Origin: Corynebacterium sp. KPL1814
Lineage (GTDB): Bacteria > Actinomycetota > Actinomycetes > Mycobacteriales > Mycobacteriaceae
Direction of reading: 5' to 3'
Length of the DNA: 64,000 nt
Assembly (NCBI RefSeq): GCF_000478175.1
Contig: NZ_KI515776.1
Span: 329,451 to 393,450 of the forward strand
Position 1 is the stretch's first letter, and each line of letters begins with the position of its first letter. Under the pieces are notes generated by a model. The model did no database searches. It was not told the origin of the DNA and saw only the letters and a list, made by a program, of their open reading frames with translations. This document shows positions 1-8,852 of the stretch, piece by piece. The position numbers were made by a program, and so were the translations under genes.

Positions 1-1
1 C

Positions 2-1618
2 GACGAGGATACGAGCAAGAAGAGCGACAACCGCCTGCCACACCTGGAGGAGGGCCGCGATCTTCAGGCCGAAGAGGTTTCGGCAGAAGGTCACTCCACC
101 AACCCGCCGGCGCGCTATACAGAGGCCAGCCTGGTGAAAAAGATGGAAGATTTGGGCATCGGGCGCCCCTCGACGTATGCCTCCATCATCAAGACTATCC
201 AGGACCGCGGCTACGTCGTCTCGCGCGGCAACGCCCTGGTGCCTTCGTGGGTGGCCTTCGCCGTGGTGGGCCTATTGGAGGAAAACTTCACCGAGTTAGT
301 GGATTATGACTTCACCTCGTCCATGGAAGATGAGCTGGACTCGATTGCCACCGGCACGGAGGATGGCACGGACTGGCTCAACGGCTTTTACTTTGGCAAC
401 GCTGAGGCCAACGAGCACAAGGCGGCCTCCATCGCGCGGCATGGTGGGCTGAAATCGCTTATCGATGTCAACCTCGAGGCCATCGATGCCCGCAAGGTCA
501 ACTCGCTGAAGCTCTATACCGATTCTGAGGGCCGCGAGGTCTTCGTGCGCGTCGGCCGCTACGGGCCTTATATCGAGCGCGCGATCGGCACCAATGAGGA
601 CGGCAGCGTGGAATACCAGCGCGCCAACCTCTCAGAAACCGTGACCCCAGATGGGCTGAATGAACAGCTGGCGGAAAAGCTCTTCGCCACCTCGCAGGGC
701 GGGCGTAAGCTGGGCGAAAACCCTGAAAACGGCCGCATGGTGGTGGCTAAGGAAGGCCGGTTTGGTCCCTATGTCACCGAGGTCGTGCGCGATGATGAGC
801 GGGAAAAGGCCGAGGCGGAGGCCTTGGAGATCGTCGCCAAGGAGCGCGCAGAAGAGGATAAGCAGCGCGCCGAGGAAGGCAAGCGCGCCAAGAATTGGGA
901 GACCAAGACGGCCGCGAAGCAGAAGGAAAAGCGCATCAATGACTACATTGATGAGAAGCTGAAACCGGGCACGGCCTCGCTCTTTAGCTCGATGGAGCCG
1001 CTGACCGTCACGCTGGAACAGGCCCTAGAGCTGCTATCCCTGCCGCGCGAGGTGGGCGTGGACGACGGGGAGATGATCACCGCCCAAAACGGCCGTTACG
1101 GCCCATACCTGAAGAAGGGCACGGATTCGCGCTCGCTGGCTAAGGAAGAGCAGATCTTTAGCATCACCCTGGATGAGGCGCGCCGCATCTATGCAGAGCC
1201 GAAGCGTCGAGGCCGCGCAGCCGCACAGCCGCCGCTGAAGCAGCTCGGCGATAATGACGTTTCGGGCAAGCCTATGACCGTTAAGGATGGCCGCTTCGGC
1301 CCGTACGTCACGGACGGCACCACCAATGCGTCCCTGCGCCGCGGCGACGATCCGGAGCAGCTTACCGATGCCCGCGCCAACGAGCTCCTCTCCGAGCGCC
1401 GCGCCAAAGAGGCCTCTGGGGAGACGAAGAAGAAGTCCACGAAGAAGTCTTCTAAGAAGAGCACAAAGAAGTCGACCAAGAAATCGACGAAGAAGGCAAC
1501 CAAGAAGTCCAGCAAGAAGGCCACTAAGAAGGGCACGAAGAAGGCGGCTAAGAAATCTAGCTCGAAGCCTTCGCCCGGCACGAAGAACGTGGTTAAGGCC
1601 GGCTCGCGGAAGAAATAA
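2..1618 (+). CDS. topA: DNA topoisomerase I, C-terminal part (5' end outside window)
   Basis: Type IA topoisomerase that relaxes negative supercoils. The frame is already open at base 2, so the gene enters from the left and about 538 codons are visible. The segment around 110-190 reads RYTEASLVKKMEDLGIGRPS, a family hallmark that lies after the catalytic tyrosine, so the active site is outside the window. Downstream there are four GR(Y/F)GPY modules (about 555, 760, 1090 and 1290), the repeats of actinobacterial TopA C-terminal domains. The last 60 residues are an almost pure Lys/Ser/Thr tail (KKSTKKSSKKSTKK-like), typical of actinobacterial TopA and likely to bind DNA. The internal GTG at 134 is not a start. 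Confidence 0.97.
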   Translation, partial: DEDTSKKSDNRLPHLEEGRDLQAEEVSAEGHSTNPPARYTEASLVKKMEDLGIGRPSTYASIIKTIQDRGYVVSRGNALVPSWVAFAVVGLLEENFTELVDYDFTSSMEDELDSIATGTEDGTDWLNGFYFGNAEANEHKAASIARHGGLKSLIDVNLEAIDARKVNSLKLYTDSEGREVFVRVGRYGPYIERAIGTNEDGSVEYQRANLSETVTPDGLNEQLAEKLFATSQGGRKLGENPENGRMVVAKEGRFGPYVTEVVRDDEREKAEAEALEIVAKERAEEDKQRAEEGKRAKNWETKTAAKQKEKRINDYIDEKLKPGTASLFSSMEPLTVTLEQALELLSLPREVGVDDGEMITAQNGRYGPYLKKGTDSRSLAKEEQIFSITLDEARRIYAEPKRRGRAAAQPPLKQLGDNDVSGKPMTVKDGRFGPYVTDGTTNASLRRGDDPEQLTDARANELLSERRAKEASGETKKKSTKKSSKKSTKKSTKKSTKKATKKSSKKATKKGTKKAAKKSSSKPSPGTKNVVKAGSRKK

Positions 1619-1644
1619 GCGCAGAAATAAGTAAGGTGGCGGGC

Positions 1645-2382
1645 ATGAATGATTTTCTTGCCCGCACCGAGGAAGGCACCGCGGCCTTGACCCGCGCGGT
1701 GTCTGAAACTTTTGCTGATGTCACCGACCCAGCCCGGCGCACGCCGCGGGGCTGGCGGCGCTTCGCGTACCTAGCGCTAGGCGAGTCTACGGTATGGTCC
1801 CGTCTCTTTGGCTGGAAGAAGGCACACGCCGTAACGAGCACGCCGCTTTTGCCGCTATTGGCAGCGGAGGCGCAGGACCCCACCCTGAGCCCCGCCTTGT
1901 TGGCCGGCGCGGTGGGCCAGGTGGAAAAGACGCGCCGCTTGCACCGCCCCTCCCTCCTTGGTGTGGCCGGCGTAACCGCTAGCCACGCGGCGTATTCGTG
2001 GGTGCTCTACCGGCGCGGCGCGCGCAACGATGCCCGCGGTTGGGGCCTGCGCGCCATCGCTTGGGCGGCGGCGCTCTTTGCCACGCGCAAACAGCCCACC
2101 CGGACCGCGGTAGCGGTGGGCGGCGCGGCGGTGCTGACCACCTCGGCGCTGGCGGGCGATCCGCGCCTGCGCACCGATGCGACGAAGGGATTGAGCCACG
2201 GCGCGAACCTCTTGGTTGCGGCAGAAGGCCTGACGGCGCTGCGGGCGCGAATAGCAGCAGCCGGGTCCCAGAAGAACAAGAAACAAGCCAAGCCCACGAA
2301 GGCGGCCCGGGCGGTGGGCGCGGCGGAGGCCGGCGCTTTTGCCTTGGGGCACTTCCTGCTAGTCGATGCCCTGACTAGGTAA
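1645..2382 (+). CDS. Alanine-rich hydrophobic protein of unknown function
   Basis: About 245 residues. I chose ATG 1645 because AAGGTGG lies just upstream; a GTG at 1636 in the same frame is the alternative. The protein has several moderately hydrophobic stretches (around STPLLPLLAAEA, a segment near residue 110 and the C-terminal GAFALGHFLLVDAL) separated by basic patches, so a polytopic membrane protein is plausible. The overall shape faintly recalls the YhhN/lysoplasmalogenase family, but I cannot support that assignment. It starts 27 bases after topA and probably shares its transcript. Its end overlaps the end of the convergent DUF418 gene by a few bases. Confidence 0.7.
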   Translation: MNDFLARTEEGTAALTRAVSETFADVTDPARRTPRGWRRFAYLALGESTVWSRLFGWKKAHAVTSTPLLPLLAAEAQDPTLSPALLAGAVGQVEKTRRLHRPSLLGVAGVTASHAAYSWVLYRRGARNDARGWGLRAIAWAAALFATRKQPTRTAVAVGGAAVLTTSALAGDPRLRTDATKGLSHGANLLVAAEGLTALRARIAAAGSQKNKKQAKPTKAARAVGAAEAGAFALGHFLLVDALTR

Positions 2383-3583
2383 GGTCCTGACTGGGTACGC
2401 TCCGCTCCGGCTGCATGCTCGGGCCATAAGATAGCCGGCGGTGCACCACTTCGAAGGGCCCGCGCAGGCCCAGCGCTTCGAGCACGCAGGCGCCGATTAC
2501 GGTCACCAGCCACACGCCGCAGGCGAGCCCGGCTTGTCCAAAGGCACCAAGCTCGTGGCCGAAGTCCAGCGTGAAGGGGTGCACGAGCAGGAAAAATAGT
2601 ATCGACTGGCCCACGTAACCGCTCATGGATCGCTTACCCAGCGCGACGAAGGGCCACAAGAGCGCAGGCACGGAAGCGCCGGCGGCTAGGCGCTCTTGCA
2701 CGGGTTGCAAGATAAGGGCGAGCCCGGCGAGGATTCCCGGCCCGGTCAGCACGCCGAGGAAGGAATTGGCGCTACTGGCCGCGCTTGCCCAGCGCTGATC
2801 GATAACCCCGAGGGTACCCAAGGACCACAGCGTGCCAATGACCAGCGTTACGGCGGCGGCGATGGCCACCCAGCGCAGGAGTTGGGGGCGGTGAGAGGGG
2901 ACATCGGCAAGCACGCCCTCGCGCGCCCACACAAAGCCCACCAGCATGACCGGCAGATACATCAGCACGATGAGCGGGGCGGAGATTATCTGCGCGCCTA
3001 GGGTGAGAAGCTGGCTCAGCAGCAGGTCACCGTAGGAATTTACCGTGCCAATGGCATCGACGGGGATATCGAGCCCGCCGTCAACCGCGGAGAAAATAAA
3101 CGCGGCGATGCCGAGCACCGTCAGCACCCCGAGCGCGATATGAGAAATCTTGCGCAGCGTAGAATTATGCAGCGTGAGCAGCAGCGCAATGACTATGCCC
3201 GCTATGCCATAGACAAACATGATATCGCCCCAAAACAGCAGCACCATGTGCACCGCGCCTAGCAGCGCGAGGAAGCCATAGCGCTTGGCGATGACCCTCC
3301 TTGCCTCCCCCAGCGGAAATCCCCGCCGCCACAGGCTCATCGCAATAAGCCCCACGCCGAAGCCCAGCAGGGTAGAAAACATGGGCAGGCCGCGATTGTG
3401 CACGAAGAAAGCGCCGAAGACGACGGCGATTTTATCGAGCACGCTGTCATCGAGGATGCCGCCGAAATACGCGCCCGGCCGGTTCTCAGTGATGATCCAC
3501 GCGGTGGTCATATTCGCTATCGCGATGCCTAAAAGCGCCATTCCGCGCGCCGCGTCGGGCACGATGAGGCGGGTGCTGGCCAC
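2375..3583 (-). CDS. DUF418 (YeiB-like) integral membrane protein
   Basis: Polytopic membrane protein of about 402 residues. The N-terminus (VPDAARGMALLGIAIAN) and the C-terminal block around GQSILFFLLVHPF are characteristic of the DUF418/YeiB family, whose biochemical role is not firmly known. The frame also has a GTG at 3595, but that lies directly on the GGAAAGG motif. GTG 3583 overlaps the cyclase stop (TAGTG) and sits about 10 bases from the same motif, so translational coupling to the upstream cyclase is the better model. The tight coupling suggests, without proving, a joint role with cAMP synthesis. Confidence 0.85.
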   Translation of the reverse strand: MASTRLIVPDAARGMALLGIAIANMTTAWIITENRPGAYFGGILDDSVLDKIAVVFGAFFVHNRGLPMFSTLLGFGVGLIAMSLWRRGFPLGEARRVIAKRYGFLALLGAVHMVLLFWGDIMFVYGIAGIVIALLLTLHNSTLRKISHIALGVLTVLGIAAFIFSAVDGGLDIPVDAIGTVNSYGDLLLSQLLTLGAQIISAPLIVLMYLPVMLVGFVWAREGVLADVPSHRPQLLRWVAIAAAVTLVIGTLWSLGTLGVIDQRWASAASSANSFLGVLTGPGILAGLALILQPVQERLAAGASVPALLWPFVALGKRSMSGYVGQSILFFLLVHPFTLDFGHELGAFGQAGLACGVWLVTVIGACVLEALGLRGPFEVVHRRLSYGPSMQPERSVPSQDLT

Positions 3584-5115
3584 TAGATTTCGCACCTTTC
3601 CGCCAGGCTGGCGCGGATGGGGCGGGCCAACTGCGTCATGCGGCGGCGCCCGCGTAGCTCAATGGATTTCATGACGGTCCAGCGGGCCTGCTCGGCCTCG
3701 TTGGCCGTCTTTAGGGTGGCGGCGTTGGTCAGGACCTGGCCGGGGGTGTCCTTAGCCATTTCGGTCAGGCGGGCGGCCTCGTTGACGGCATCGCCAATGA
3801 CGGTGTACTCGAAGCGATCCGCGCCGCCGATGTGGCCTGCCACCACGTGGCCGGAGGCGACACCGATACCGGCCTGCAGCTCGAGCCCGCGCAATTCCCC
3901 GCGCAGCTCGCGGGCGGCCTGCAGGGCCATCGAGGTCGAGTCGTACACATTGAGCGGTGCGCCAAAAACGGCGAGGGCGGCATCGCCCTGAAACTTATTA
4001 ATGATGCCCTTATTGCGGTGCACCACCGTTACGACGTGCTCGAAGAATTTATTGAGCTCCGTGACCACTTCCTCGGGGGAGTGGTTGACAGCGAAGGTGG
4101 TGGAACCGATGACATCGATAAACAGCACCGCGACCTTGCGGTCCTCGCCGCCCAATTCTGGGCGCTCATCAAGGGCGCGCTGGGCCACCTCGGTGCCTAC
4201 GTAGCGGCCGAAGATATCGCGGACGCGCTGGCGCTCGCGCAGCCCGCGCATCATCTCATTGAAACCGGCCTGCAGGACGCCGAGCTCGGATCCATCGTAA
4301 ATATCGACCTCGGCATCGGCCTCGCCTCGGCGCACGCGGTTAATCGCATCCTGCAGCTCCACGATGGGATCGACCACGCTCATGATGGCAAAGCTGGTGC
4401 CGATAAACCCGGTGGCCAGCGCGGTGAGTGCCAGCGCCACGATAGCCGGGATGATCTCGCTGGCATCGCCAGAGAAAAGCCCGGTGTGCTGCCCCAACAG
4501 CACCAGCACGATGCCGAGCAGTGGTACGCCGGAGGTCATCAGCCAGGTGGAAAACAGGCGGTATTTGATGGGCGGTTCGACGGTGGAATCTTCGAAGCGG
4601 CGGGCGACGGCCTGGGCTGCGACGGGCCGCACGAGGCGCTCGGCCTGTAGGTAGGTCAAGATAATGACCACCAGGCCCGCCAGGGTGGTGGAGACACCCA
4701 CGACGAGCCCGAGGCGCCCGGATTGCCCGCTGGAGATAGCCACGGTCAAGATGATGCCGATGAGCCAGACTGCGGCCGCGACCAGGGATTGGTACACGGG
4801 GATGCGCAGTACGAGGGTGCGCACCATATTCGGATCGTGTGCATCGGGATTGCGCTGCCAGTCCAGCACGGGGCGGAAGAGCAGCAGGGTAGCGGCGATG
4901 CCGATGATGACCGCAAAGATGAGGTAGACCGCCGCCACTCCCTTCAGGTTGGGCAGCTCGGCAGCAAAGTCCTCTATTTCCGGCATGGGCAGGAAATAGA
5001 GGATAAAGGTCATGATCGCGATGGCGCCGATGATATTGGCGCCCAAGACCAAGGCAGCGTATACCGGCCATTGGGTTCCCATGAGCCAACGAGCGCCACG
5101 CAATAGTCTGTTCAT
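3583..5115 (-). CDS. cyaB: Membrane-bound class III adenylate cyclase
   Basis: 510 residues. The N-terminal half has about six membrane segments (roughly residues 18-250), then a HAMP linker (PIVELQDAINRVRRGEADAE), then a class III cyclase domain from about residue 325. Visible catalytic elements are the metal site VLFIDVIGSTTF, the KFQGDAALAVFG loop and the transition-state region GDAVNEAARL. The predicted reaction is ATP to cAMP, the ligand of the CRP-type regulator GlxR in this genus. The position between topA and holB is the same as that of the corynebacterial cyclase gene cyaB. It is divergent from holB across a 37-base gap carrying a small palindrome, and coupled to the DUF418 gene. Confidence 0.93.
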   Translation of the reverse strand: MNRLLRGARWLMGTQWPVYAALVLGANIIGAIAIMTFILYFLPMPEIEDFAAELPNLKGVAAVYLIFAVIIGIAATLLLFRPVLDWQRNPDAHDPNMVRTLVLRIPVYQSLVAAAVWLIGIILTVAISSGQSGRLGLVVGVSTTLAGLVVIILTYLQAERLVRPVAAQAVARRFEDSTVEPPIKYRLFSTWLMTSGVPLLGIVLVLLGQHTGLFSGDASEIIPAIVALALTALATGFIGTSFAIMSVVDPIVELQDAINRVRRGEADAEVDIYDGSELGVLQAGFNEMMRGLRERQRVRDIFGRYVGTEVAQRALDERPELGGEDRKVAVLFIDVIGSTTFAVNHSPEEVVTELNKFFEHVVTVVHRNKGIINKFQGDAALAVFGAPLNVYDSTSMALQAARELRGELRGLELQAGIGVASGHVVAGHIGGADRFEYTVIGDAVNEAARLTEMAKDTPGQVLTNAATLKTANEAEQARWTVMKSIELRGRRRMTQLARPIRASLAERCEI

Positions 5116-5120
5116 AACTA

Positions 5121-5145
5121 CTTACTGTAGTAAGACCAGTAGGCT
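5121..5145. promoter_or_regulatory. Palindrome and candidate leaderless promoter in the cyaB/holB gap
   Basis: The 37-base divergent gap contains CTTACT-gt-AGTAAG (5121-5134), a perfect 6-bp inverted repeat suited to an operator. TAGGCT at 5140-5145 is a fair -10 box exactly seven bases before the holB GTG at 5153, so the transcript could begin at the start codon. There is no Shine-Dalgarno sequence before that GTG. The -35 region is weak. Confidence 0.4.
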
Positions 5146-5152
5146 AGAGCGA

Positions 5153-6352
5153 GTGAATACGGGAAGCGTTGCGCAACGATTGGCAGATACCCCAGGTGTG
5201 GCCCGCACTATCTTGGGTGCCGCGCGGGCGGCGCGGGGGATGCCGGGGGCAGATCCGCGGGCGATGAGCCATTCCTGGCTCTTTACCGGTCCGCCCGGTT
5301 CCGGGCGTTCCTTGGCCGCAATCGATTTCGCGGCCACGCTCATGTGCACGGATCCGGAGGAGCCGGGCTGCGGAAAATGCGAGGCCTGCCGCGCCGTGCT
5401 GGAGACTAAGCAGCACACGGACCTGGTCTTGGTGGACCCGCAGGAGGTCATCATCCCGGTGGATACGGTGCGCGAGGTCATCGGGCGCGCCGCGAGCTTG
5501 CCCACGGTCGCCCCGTGGCGCGTCGTGATCTTCAATAACGCGGATCGCCTGAACAATAATGGCGCCAACGCGCTGCTGAAGACGGTGGAGGAGCCGCCGG
5601 AGCGCACCGTTATTATCATGTGCGCGCCTTCCGATGCCCCCGATGACTTCTCCCAGACCCTCCGCTCGCGCTGCCGGCACCTGTACATCCCCTCGCCGTC
5701 GGTGGAAAATATCGTTGCGCAGTTGGTGAGCGAAGGCGCCTCGGATCACGATGCCCGCCTCGCCGCCGTGACTTCCCTGCGCCACGTGGGCAGGGCGCGC
5801 CACTTGGTGGCAGATCCTACGGTGCAAAAACGACGGGCGGTGGCCATCAACCTGGCGGAAGACATCTTCCACGAATCCCAGGGCTTTCAGGCGGTGACCT
5901 CGCTTCTTAAGCTGGTGGATGCGGACGCGAAGGAATCGCACAAGGAGGAAGAGGAAGCGGAGCTGGCCAAGCTGGAAAATACCTTTGGCGTGGGCGCGAA
6001 GGGCAAGGGCGCGGCGAAGGCGCAGCGCGATGCCCGCTCCGCCATCAAGGACTTACAAGAACAGCACAAGAAGCGGGCGAAGCGACGGGTCATCGATAAC
6101 CTCGACTTGGTGCTCGTCGATCTCTCCGGAATTTACCGCGACGCGCTGATGACAAAGGTGGGCGCGCAGGTGGAGATGACCCACCCGGATTTCGCGGGGC
6201 TATCTGGCGAGCTGGCGCAGCGGGTGAGCGAGGAAGGCCTCTTGGAGTGCCAGTCCGCCATTTCTTATTGCCGCGAGCAGCTGACCCAGAACGTGGGCAC
6301 GCAGATTGCCTTCGACGGCTTGGTGGGCAGGTTGCGGCGGGCCTGCCTCTAG
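5153..6352 (+). CDS. holB: DNA polymerase III subunit delta'
   Basis: Clamp-loader subunit of 399 residues that opens and loads the sliding clamp. Walker A is GPPGSGRS near residue 45. A zinc-binding cluster CTDPEEPGCGKCEAC follows, and the segment NNGANALLKTVEEPPERT is the sensor/Walker-B-proximal block of DnaX/HolB proteins. The frame extends upstream to 5012 inside the divergent cyclase, but GTG 5153 is the first start outside that gene and gives the usual N-terminus VNTGSVAQRL. It has no clear ribosome-binding site. A Lys/Glu-rich helical insert lies at about residues 260-305. A GC-rich hairpin overlaps the stop. Confidence 0.93.
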   Translation: MNTGSVAQRLADTPGVARTILGAARAARGMPGADPRAMSHSWLFTGPPGSGRSLAAIDFAATLMCTDPEEPGCGKCEACRAVLETKQHTDLVLVDPQEVIIPVDTVREVIGRAASLPTVAPWRVVIFNNADRLNNNGANALLKTVEEPPERTVIIMCAPSDAPDDFSQTLRSRCRHLYIPSPSVENIVAQLVSEGASDHDARLAAVTSLRHVGRARHLVADPTVQKRRAVAINLAEDIFHESQGFQAVTSLLKLVDADAKESHKEEEEAELAKLENTFGVGAKGKGAAKAQRDARSAIKDLQEQHKKRAKRRVIDNLDLVLVDLSGIYRDALMTKVGAQVEMTHPDFAGLSGELAQRVSEEGLLECQSAISYCREQLTQNVGTQIAFDGLVGRLRRACL

Positions 6353-6374
6353 GGCCGGTCTTTAGCGCCGGCCC
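6352..6374 (+). terminator. Rho-independent terminator of holB
   Basis: GGGCCGG (6352-6358) pairs with CCGGCCC (6368-6374) across a 9-base loop. It begins on the last base of the holB stop codon and is followed by GTCAAAAA, a poor U-run. Confidence 0.5.
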
Positions 6375-6454
6375 GTCAAAAACTAGGCCTGAGCCCCGAT
6401 TTCTTTTCCGCGCCACCCCTGCGATAGAATCGCCAGTGCTGCTTTAAGCAGCGC

Positions 6455-6530
6455 GCCGCCTTAGCTCAGTCGGTAGAGCATTTCACTCGTAATGAAAAGG
6501 TCGCGAGTTCGATTCTCGCAGGCGGCTCCA
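6455..6530 (+). tRNA. tRNA-Thr (anticodon CGT)
   Basis: 76-nt cloverleaf. The acceptor arm GCCGCCT (6455-6461) pairs with AGGCGGC (6520-6526), followed by T and an encoded CCA. The D-arm is AGCTCAGTCGGTAGAGC. The anticodon stem TTTCA/TGAAA encloses CTCGTAA with CGT at 6488-6490. The T-loop is GTTCGATTC. It decodes ACG. Confidence 0.97.
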
Positions 6531-6618
6531 TTTTTATATGTGCGGGGTTCTTCCTTAATATAAACTCTCCTTCAATAGAAGCAGGCCATATGGCCTCGAT
6601 GAGGGAAGGAACGAGACA

Positions 6619-7095
6619 CTGCTTATTGCTACCGTCGCAGCAGAAATCCTCTTTTGGGTGTGCCTTATTCTGGGCGGTGTTCTCCGCTACATCGTTAAGG
6701 CCCCAAGAATTGGACTGGCATTTTTTATCGCTACGCCAATTATTGACATAGTCTTGTTAATTTTCTCATTTTTCACCATGCATAATGATGGCGAAGCGGG
6801 ATTCATGCACGGTTTCGCAGCTTTTTATATCGCATTTTCGCTGGTCTTTGGCGGCGACATCATCCGCGCAGTGGATCGGAAACTCAGCGGGAGGTCGAAA
6901 ACCGAGTCTGGGAATCAGTCCGATAATAATGTAAGAAAATGCGTATATGCAAGTGCGGTGACGGCTGCGATCCTTATAGTGAGCATCGCGGTGGTAGGGC
7001 TAAACGGCAGCTTCTGGTTGATTTATTGGCTTATTGCCGTGCTCTTTACCCCACCGGTGTGGTGGGGCATTGAAAAATTTAGTCGCCGTGCTTAA
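6619..7095 (+). CDS. Small four-helix-type membrane protein, probable CTG start
   Basis: About 158 residues with hydrophobic segments at roughly 2-22, 30-50, 60-80, 105-125 and 130-150. The only ATG/GTG start in the first helix (GTG 6658) would cut that helix in half. CTG 6619 lies eight bases after GGAAGGA (6604-6610) and restores a full first membrane segment that begins (M)LIATVAAEILFWVCL. Two upstream ATGs (6590, 6599) are in another frame. The architecture (FAAFYIAFSLVFGGDIIRAVD) matches a family of small actinobacterial integral membrane proteins of unknown function. The gene stands alone and its end nearly touches the convergent synthetase gene. Confidence 0.72.
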   Translation: MLIATVAAEILFWVCLILGGVLRYIVKAPRIGLAFFIATPIIDIVLLIFSFFTMHNDGEAGFMHGFAAFYIAFSLVFGGDIIRAVDRKLSGRSKTESGNQSDNNVRKCVYASAVTAAILIVSIAVVGLNGSFWLIYWLIAVLFTPPVWWGIEKFSRRA

Positions 7096-8701
7096 GCAGG
7101 CGCGGAACCACCTTGCCGGTGGCATTGCGCGGCAGCTTGGATAGGAAGTGCACATCGCGGGGCACGGAGTGCTCGGCGAGCTTTTCGTGCACCCAGGCGC
7201 GGATGGCATCGGCAGTCAGATCGCGGCCGGCGGCATCGGCAGTAGGCACCGCCCAGACGGCGATGCGGCTGAAGGTCTCGTTATCCTCCACGCCACCCGC
7301 ATGCACCTCATCGATGCCGGGCATGGCCTCGAGCACCTCGGTCACGGACTGGGGGTGGACATTCTCGCCGCCCACGATGATCATGTCATCGGCCCGGCCC
7401 ACGACGTGGAGGAAGCCCTGCTTGTCGATGTACCCAAGATCACCAATCGACAACAACCCATCGACCCTATTGAGCTTGAGCTTGGGGTTGGTATAGCCGG
7501 TCATGGCGGTGGAGTTGGTGAGGTAGATTTCACCCACCTCGCCGCGGGGAACGGGGTGGCCCTCTTCATCGAGGATGCGCAGCTTGGTGCCATTGGCAAC
7601 CTTGCCCACCGCATCGGGGTTTTCTGCTACTTGTTCCATCGTGGCCGTTGAGGCAAGCGCCAGCTCCGTGGAACCGTAGACGTTGCACAGGATGGGGCCG
7701 AAGCGCGCGTTGGTGTCCTTGACCACCTGTGGGGTAAGCGCATTACCGGCAGAGGCGATGAAGTTCAGGCTCGAGGTATCGAAGGTGCCCTCGGGATCAT
7801 GATCTACCAAGCGCTTGAAAAAGATGGGGGAGGAGATCATGCCGTCGAGGCGGTAGCGTTGGACATCATCAAGCACCTGCTCCGGTTCAAAAACGCGGCG
7901 GGTGACGATGGTATTGCGCAGCCCCAAGGCAATATTGATGCAGGCCCACCCCCAAGTGTGGAAGATAGACGCCGTCATCTGCACGCGCTGATCGGCGCGC
8001 CACGGAATATTGCCCACGATGGAGGCCAGCACGACAGGCAACGTTGGCTCTGGGCGCATGATGCCCTTGGGGATGCCGGTCGTACCGGAGGACATCAGCA
8101 CGATGGGGCCGTGCTTGGGAAAGGTAGGCAGCTCGATATCCAGGGGATTCTTCACGATCTTATCGAGCGTGGGCAGATCGCTTTCCCCCGTATCGTGGGC
8201 GATGATGACCGGAATATCCAGGTTGGGATCGACGCGATCGATGAATTCATCATCGATGACGAGGACATTAATGCCATTTTCTTCGATGCAGCCGGCCAGC
8301 TGTTCTGGGGAGGAACCGACATTGAGCAGGTAGATCCCAGCACCGGCGTAGCCCTTGGCGCCCAAGGGGATGATGATGCCGCGGCCGTTGCGGGCCATGA
8401 CGCCGAGCCGGATTTCCGGCAGCTCCAAGGATTTTAGGTAGCGGGCGAAATTCTGGGTATGGGAGCGCAACTGGCGGTAGGTGAGGGTGCCGTCGTCATC
8501 GATAAGCGCGAGGCGATCAGGGCAGGTCAAATAGGCCTGCTCGATTTCGCGCGCCGTGGTGAAGCGATAGCGCGCGAGGTTGGGCAGGAGCTTGAGCTGC
8601 CCGCCAAGCCCGCCTTGTTGGGTGATGAGCCCCGACTTGAAGAGTGCAGGGAAGAACTGGCTGAGCGCGGAGGCGTGGAAGGGAACATCAGACAATTTCA
8701 T
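7079..8701 (-). CDS. AMP-forming acyl-CoA synthetase / ligase
   Basis: ANL-superfamily adenylating enzyme of about 540 residues that activates a carboxylic acid with ATP and transfers it to CoA. Motifs are the phosphate loop VLMSSGTTGIPKG, the core motif YGSTELALAS, the GDLGYIDKQGFLHVVGR hinge region and the C-terminal catalytic lysine context RNATGKVVPRLL. ATG 8701 (MKLSDVPF) is preceded by GGAG; an in-frame ATG at 8734 is the alternative. It is divergent from a secreted SGNH esterase, which suggests handling of fatty acids released outside the cell. The substrate cannot be read from sequence. Confidence 0.88.
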   Translation of the reverse strand: MKLSDVPFHASALSQFFPALFKSGLITQQGGLGGQLKLLPNLARYRFTTAREIEQAYLTCPDRLALIDDDGTLTYRQLRSHTQNFARYLKSLELPEIRLGVMARNGRGIIIPLGAKGYAGAGIYLLNVGSSPEQLAGCIEENGINVLVIDDEFIDRVDPNLDIPVIIAHDTGESDLPTLDKIVKNPLDIELPTFPKHGPIVLMSSGTTGIPKGIMRPEPTLPVVLASIVGNIPWRADQRVQMTASIFHTWGWACINIALGLRNTIVTRRVFEPEQVLDDVQRYRLDGMISSPIFFKRLVDHDPEGTFDTSSLNFIASAGNALTPQVVKDTNARFGPILCNVYGSTELALASTATMEQVAENPDAVGKVANGTKLRILDEEGHPVPRGEVGEIYLTNSTAMTGYTNPKLKLNRVDGLLSIGDLGYIDKQGFLHVVGRADDMIIVGGENVHPQSVTEVLEAMPGIDEVHAGGVEDNETFSRIAVWAVPTADAAGRDLTADAIRAWVHEKLAEHSVPRDVHFLSKLPRNATGKVVPRLLKHGD

Positions 8702-8852
8702 GGAAGGGAAAGCTCCGAAAAGAGAAGATAACAAAAATATAACTATGAACGATATCGTCAGAAGAAAAGATAGCGTTGCTTTTAACTCGAAAAATGTTAC
8801 CAGAGTGACTAATATACACTTAAGTTACAAGATTTGAAGAGAAGGTCGCTCA

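Noticed and set aside
3832..4650. 272-codon + strand frame over the adenylate cyclase
   Set aside because: Shadow; Gln/His/Gly-rich composition and no start signal.
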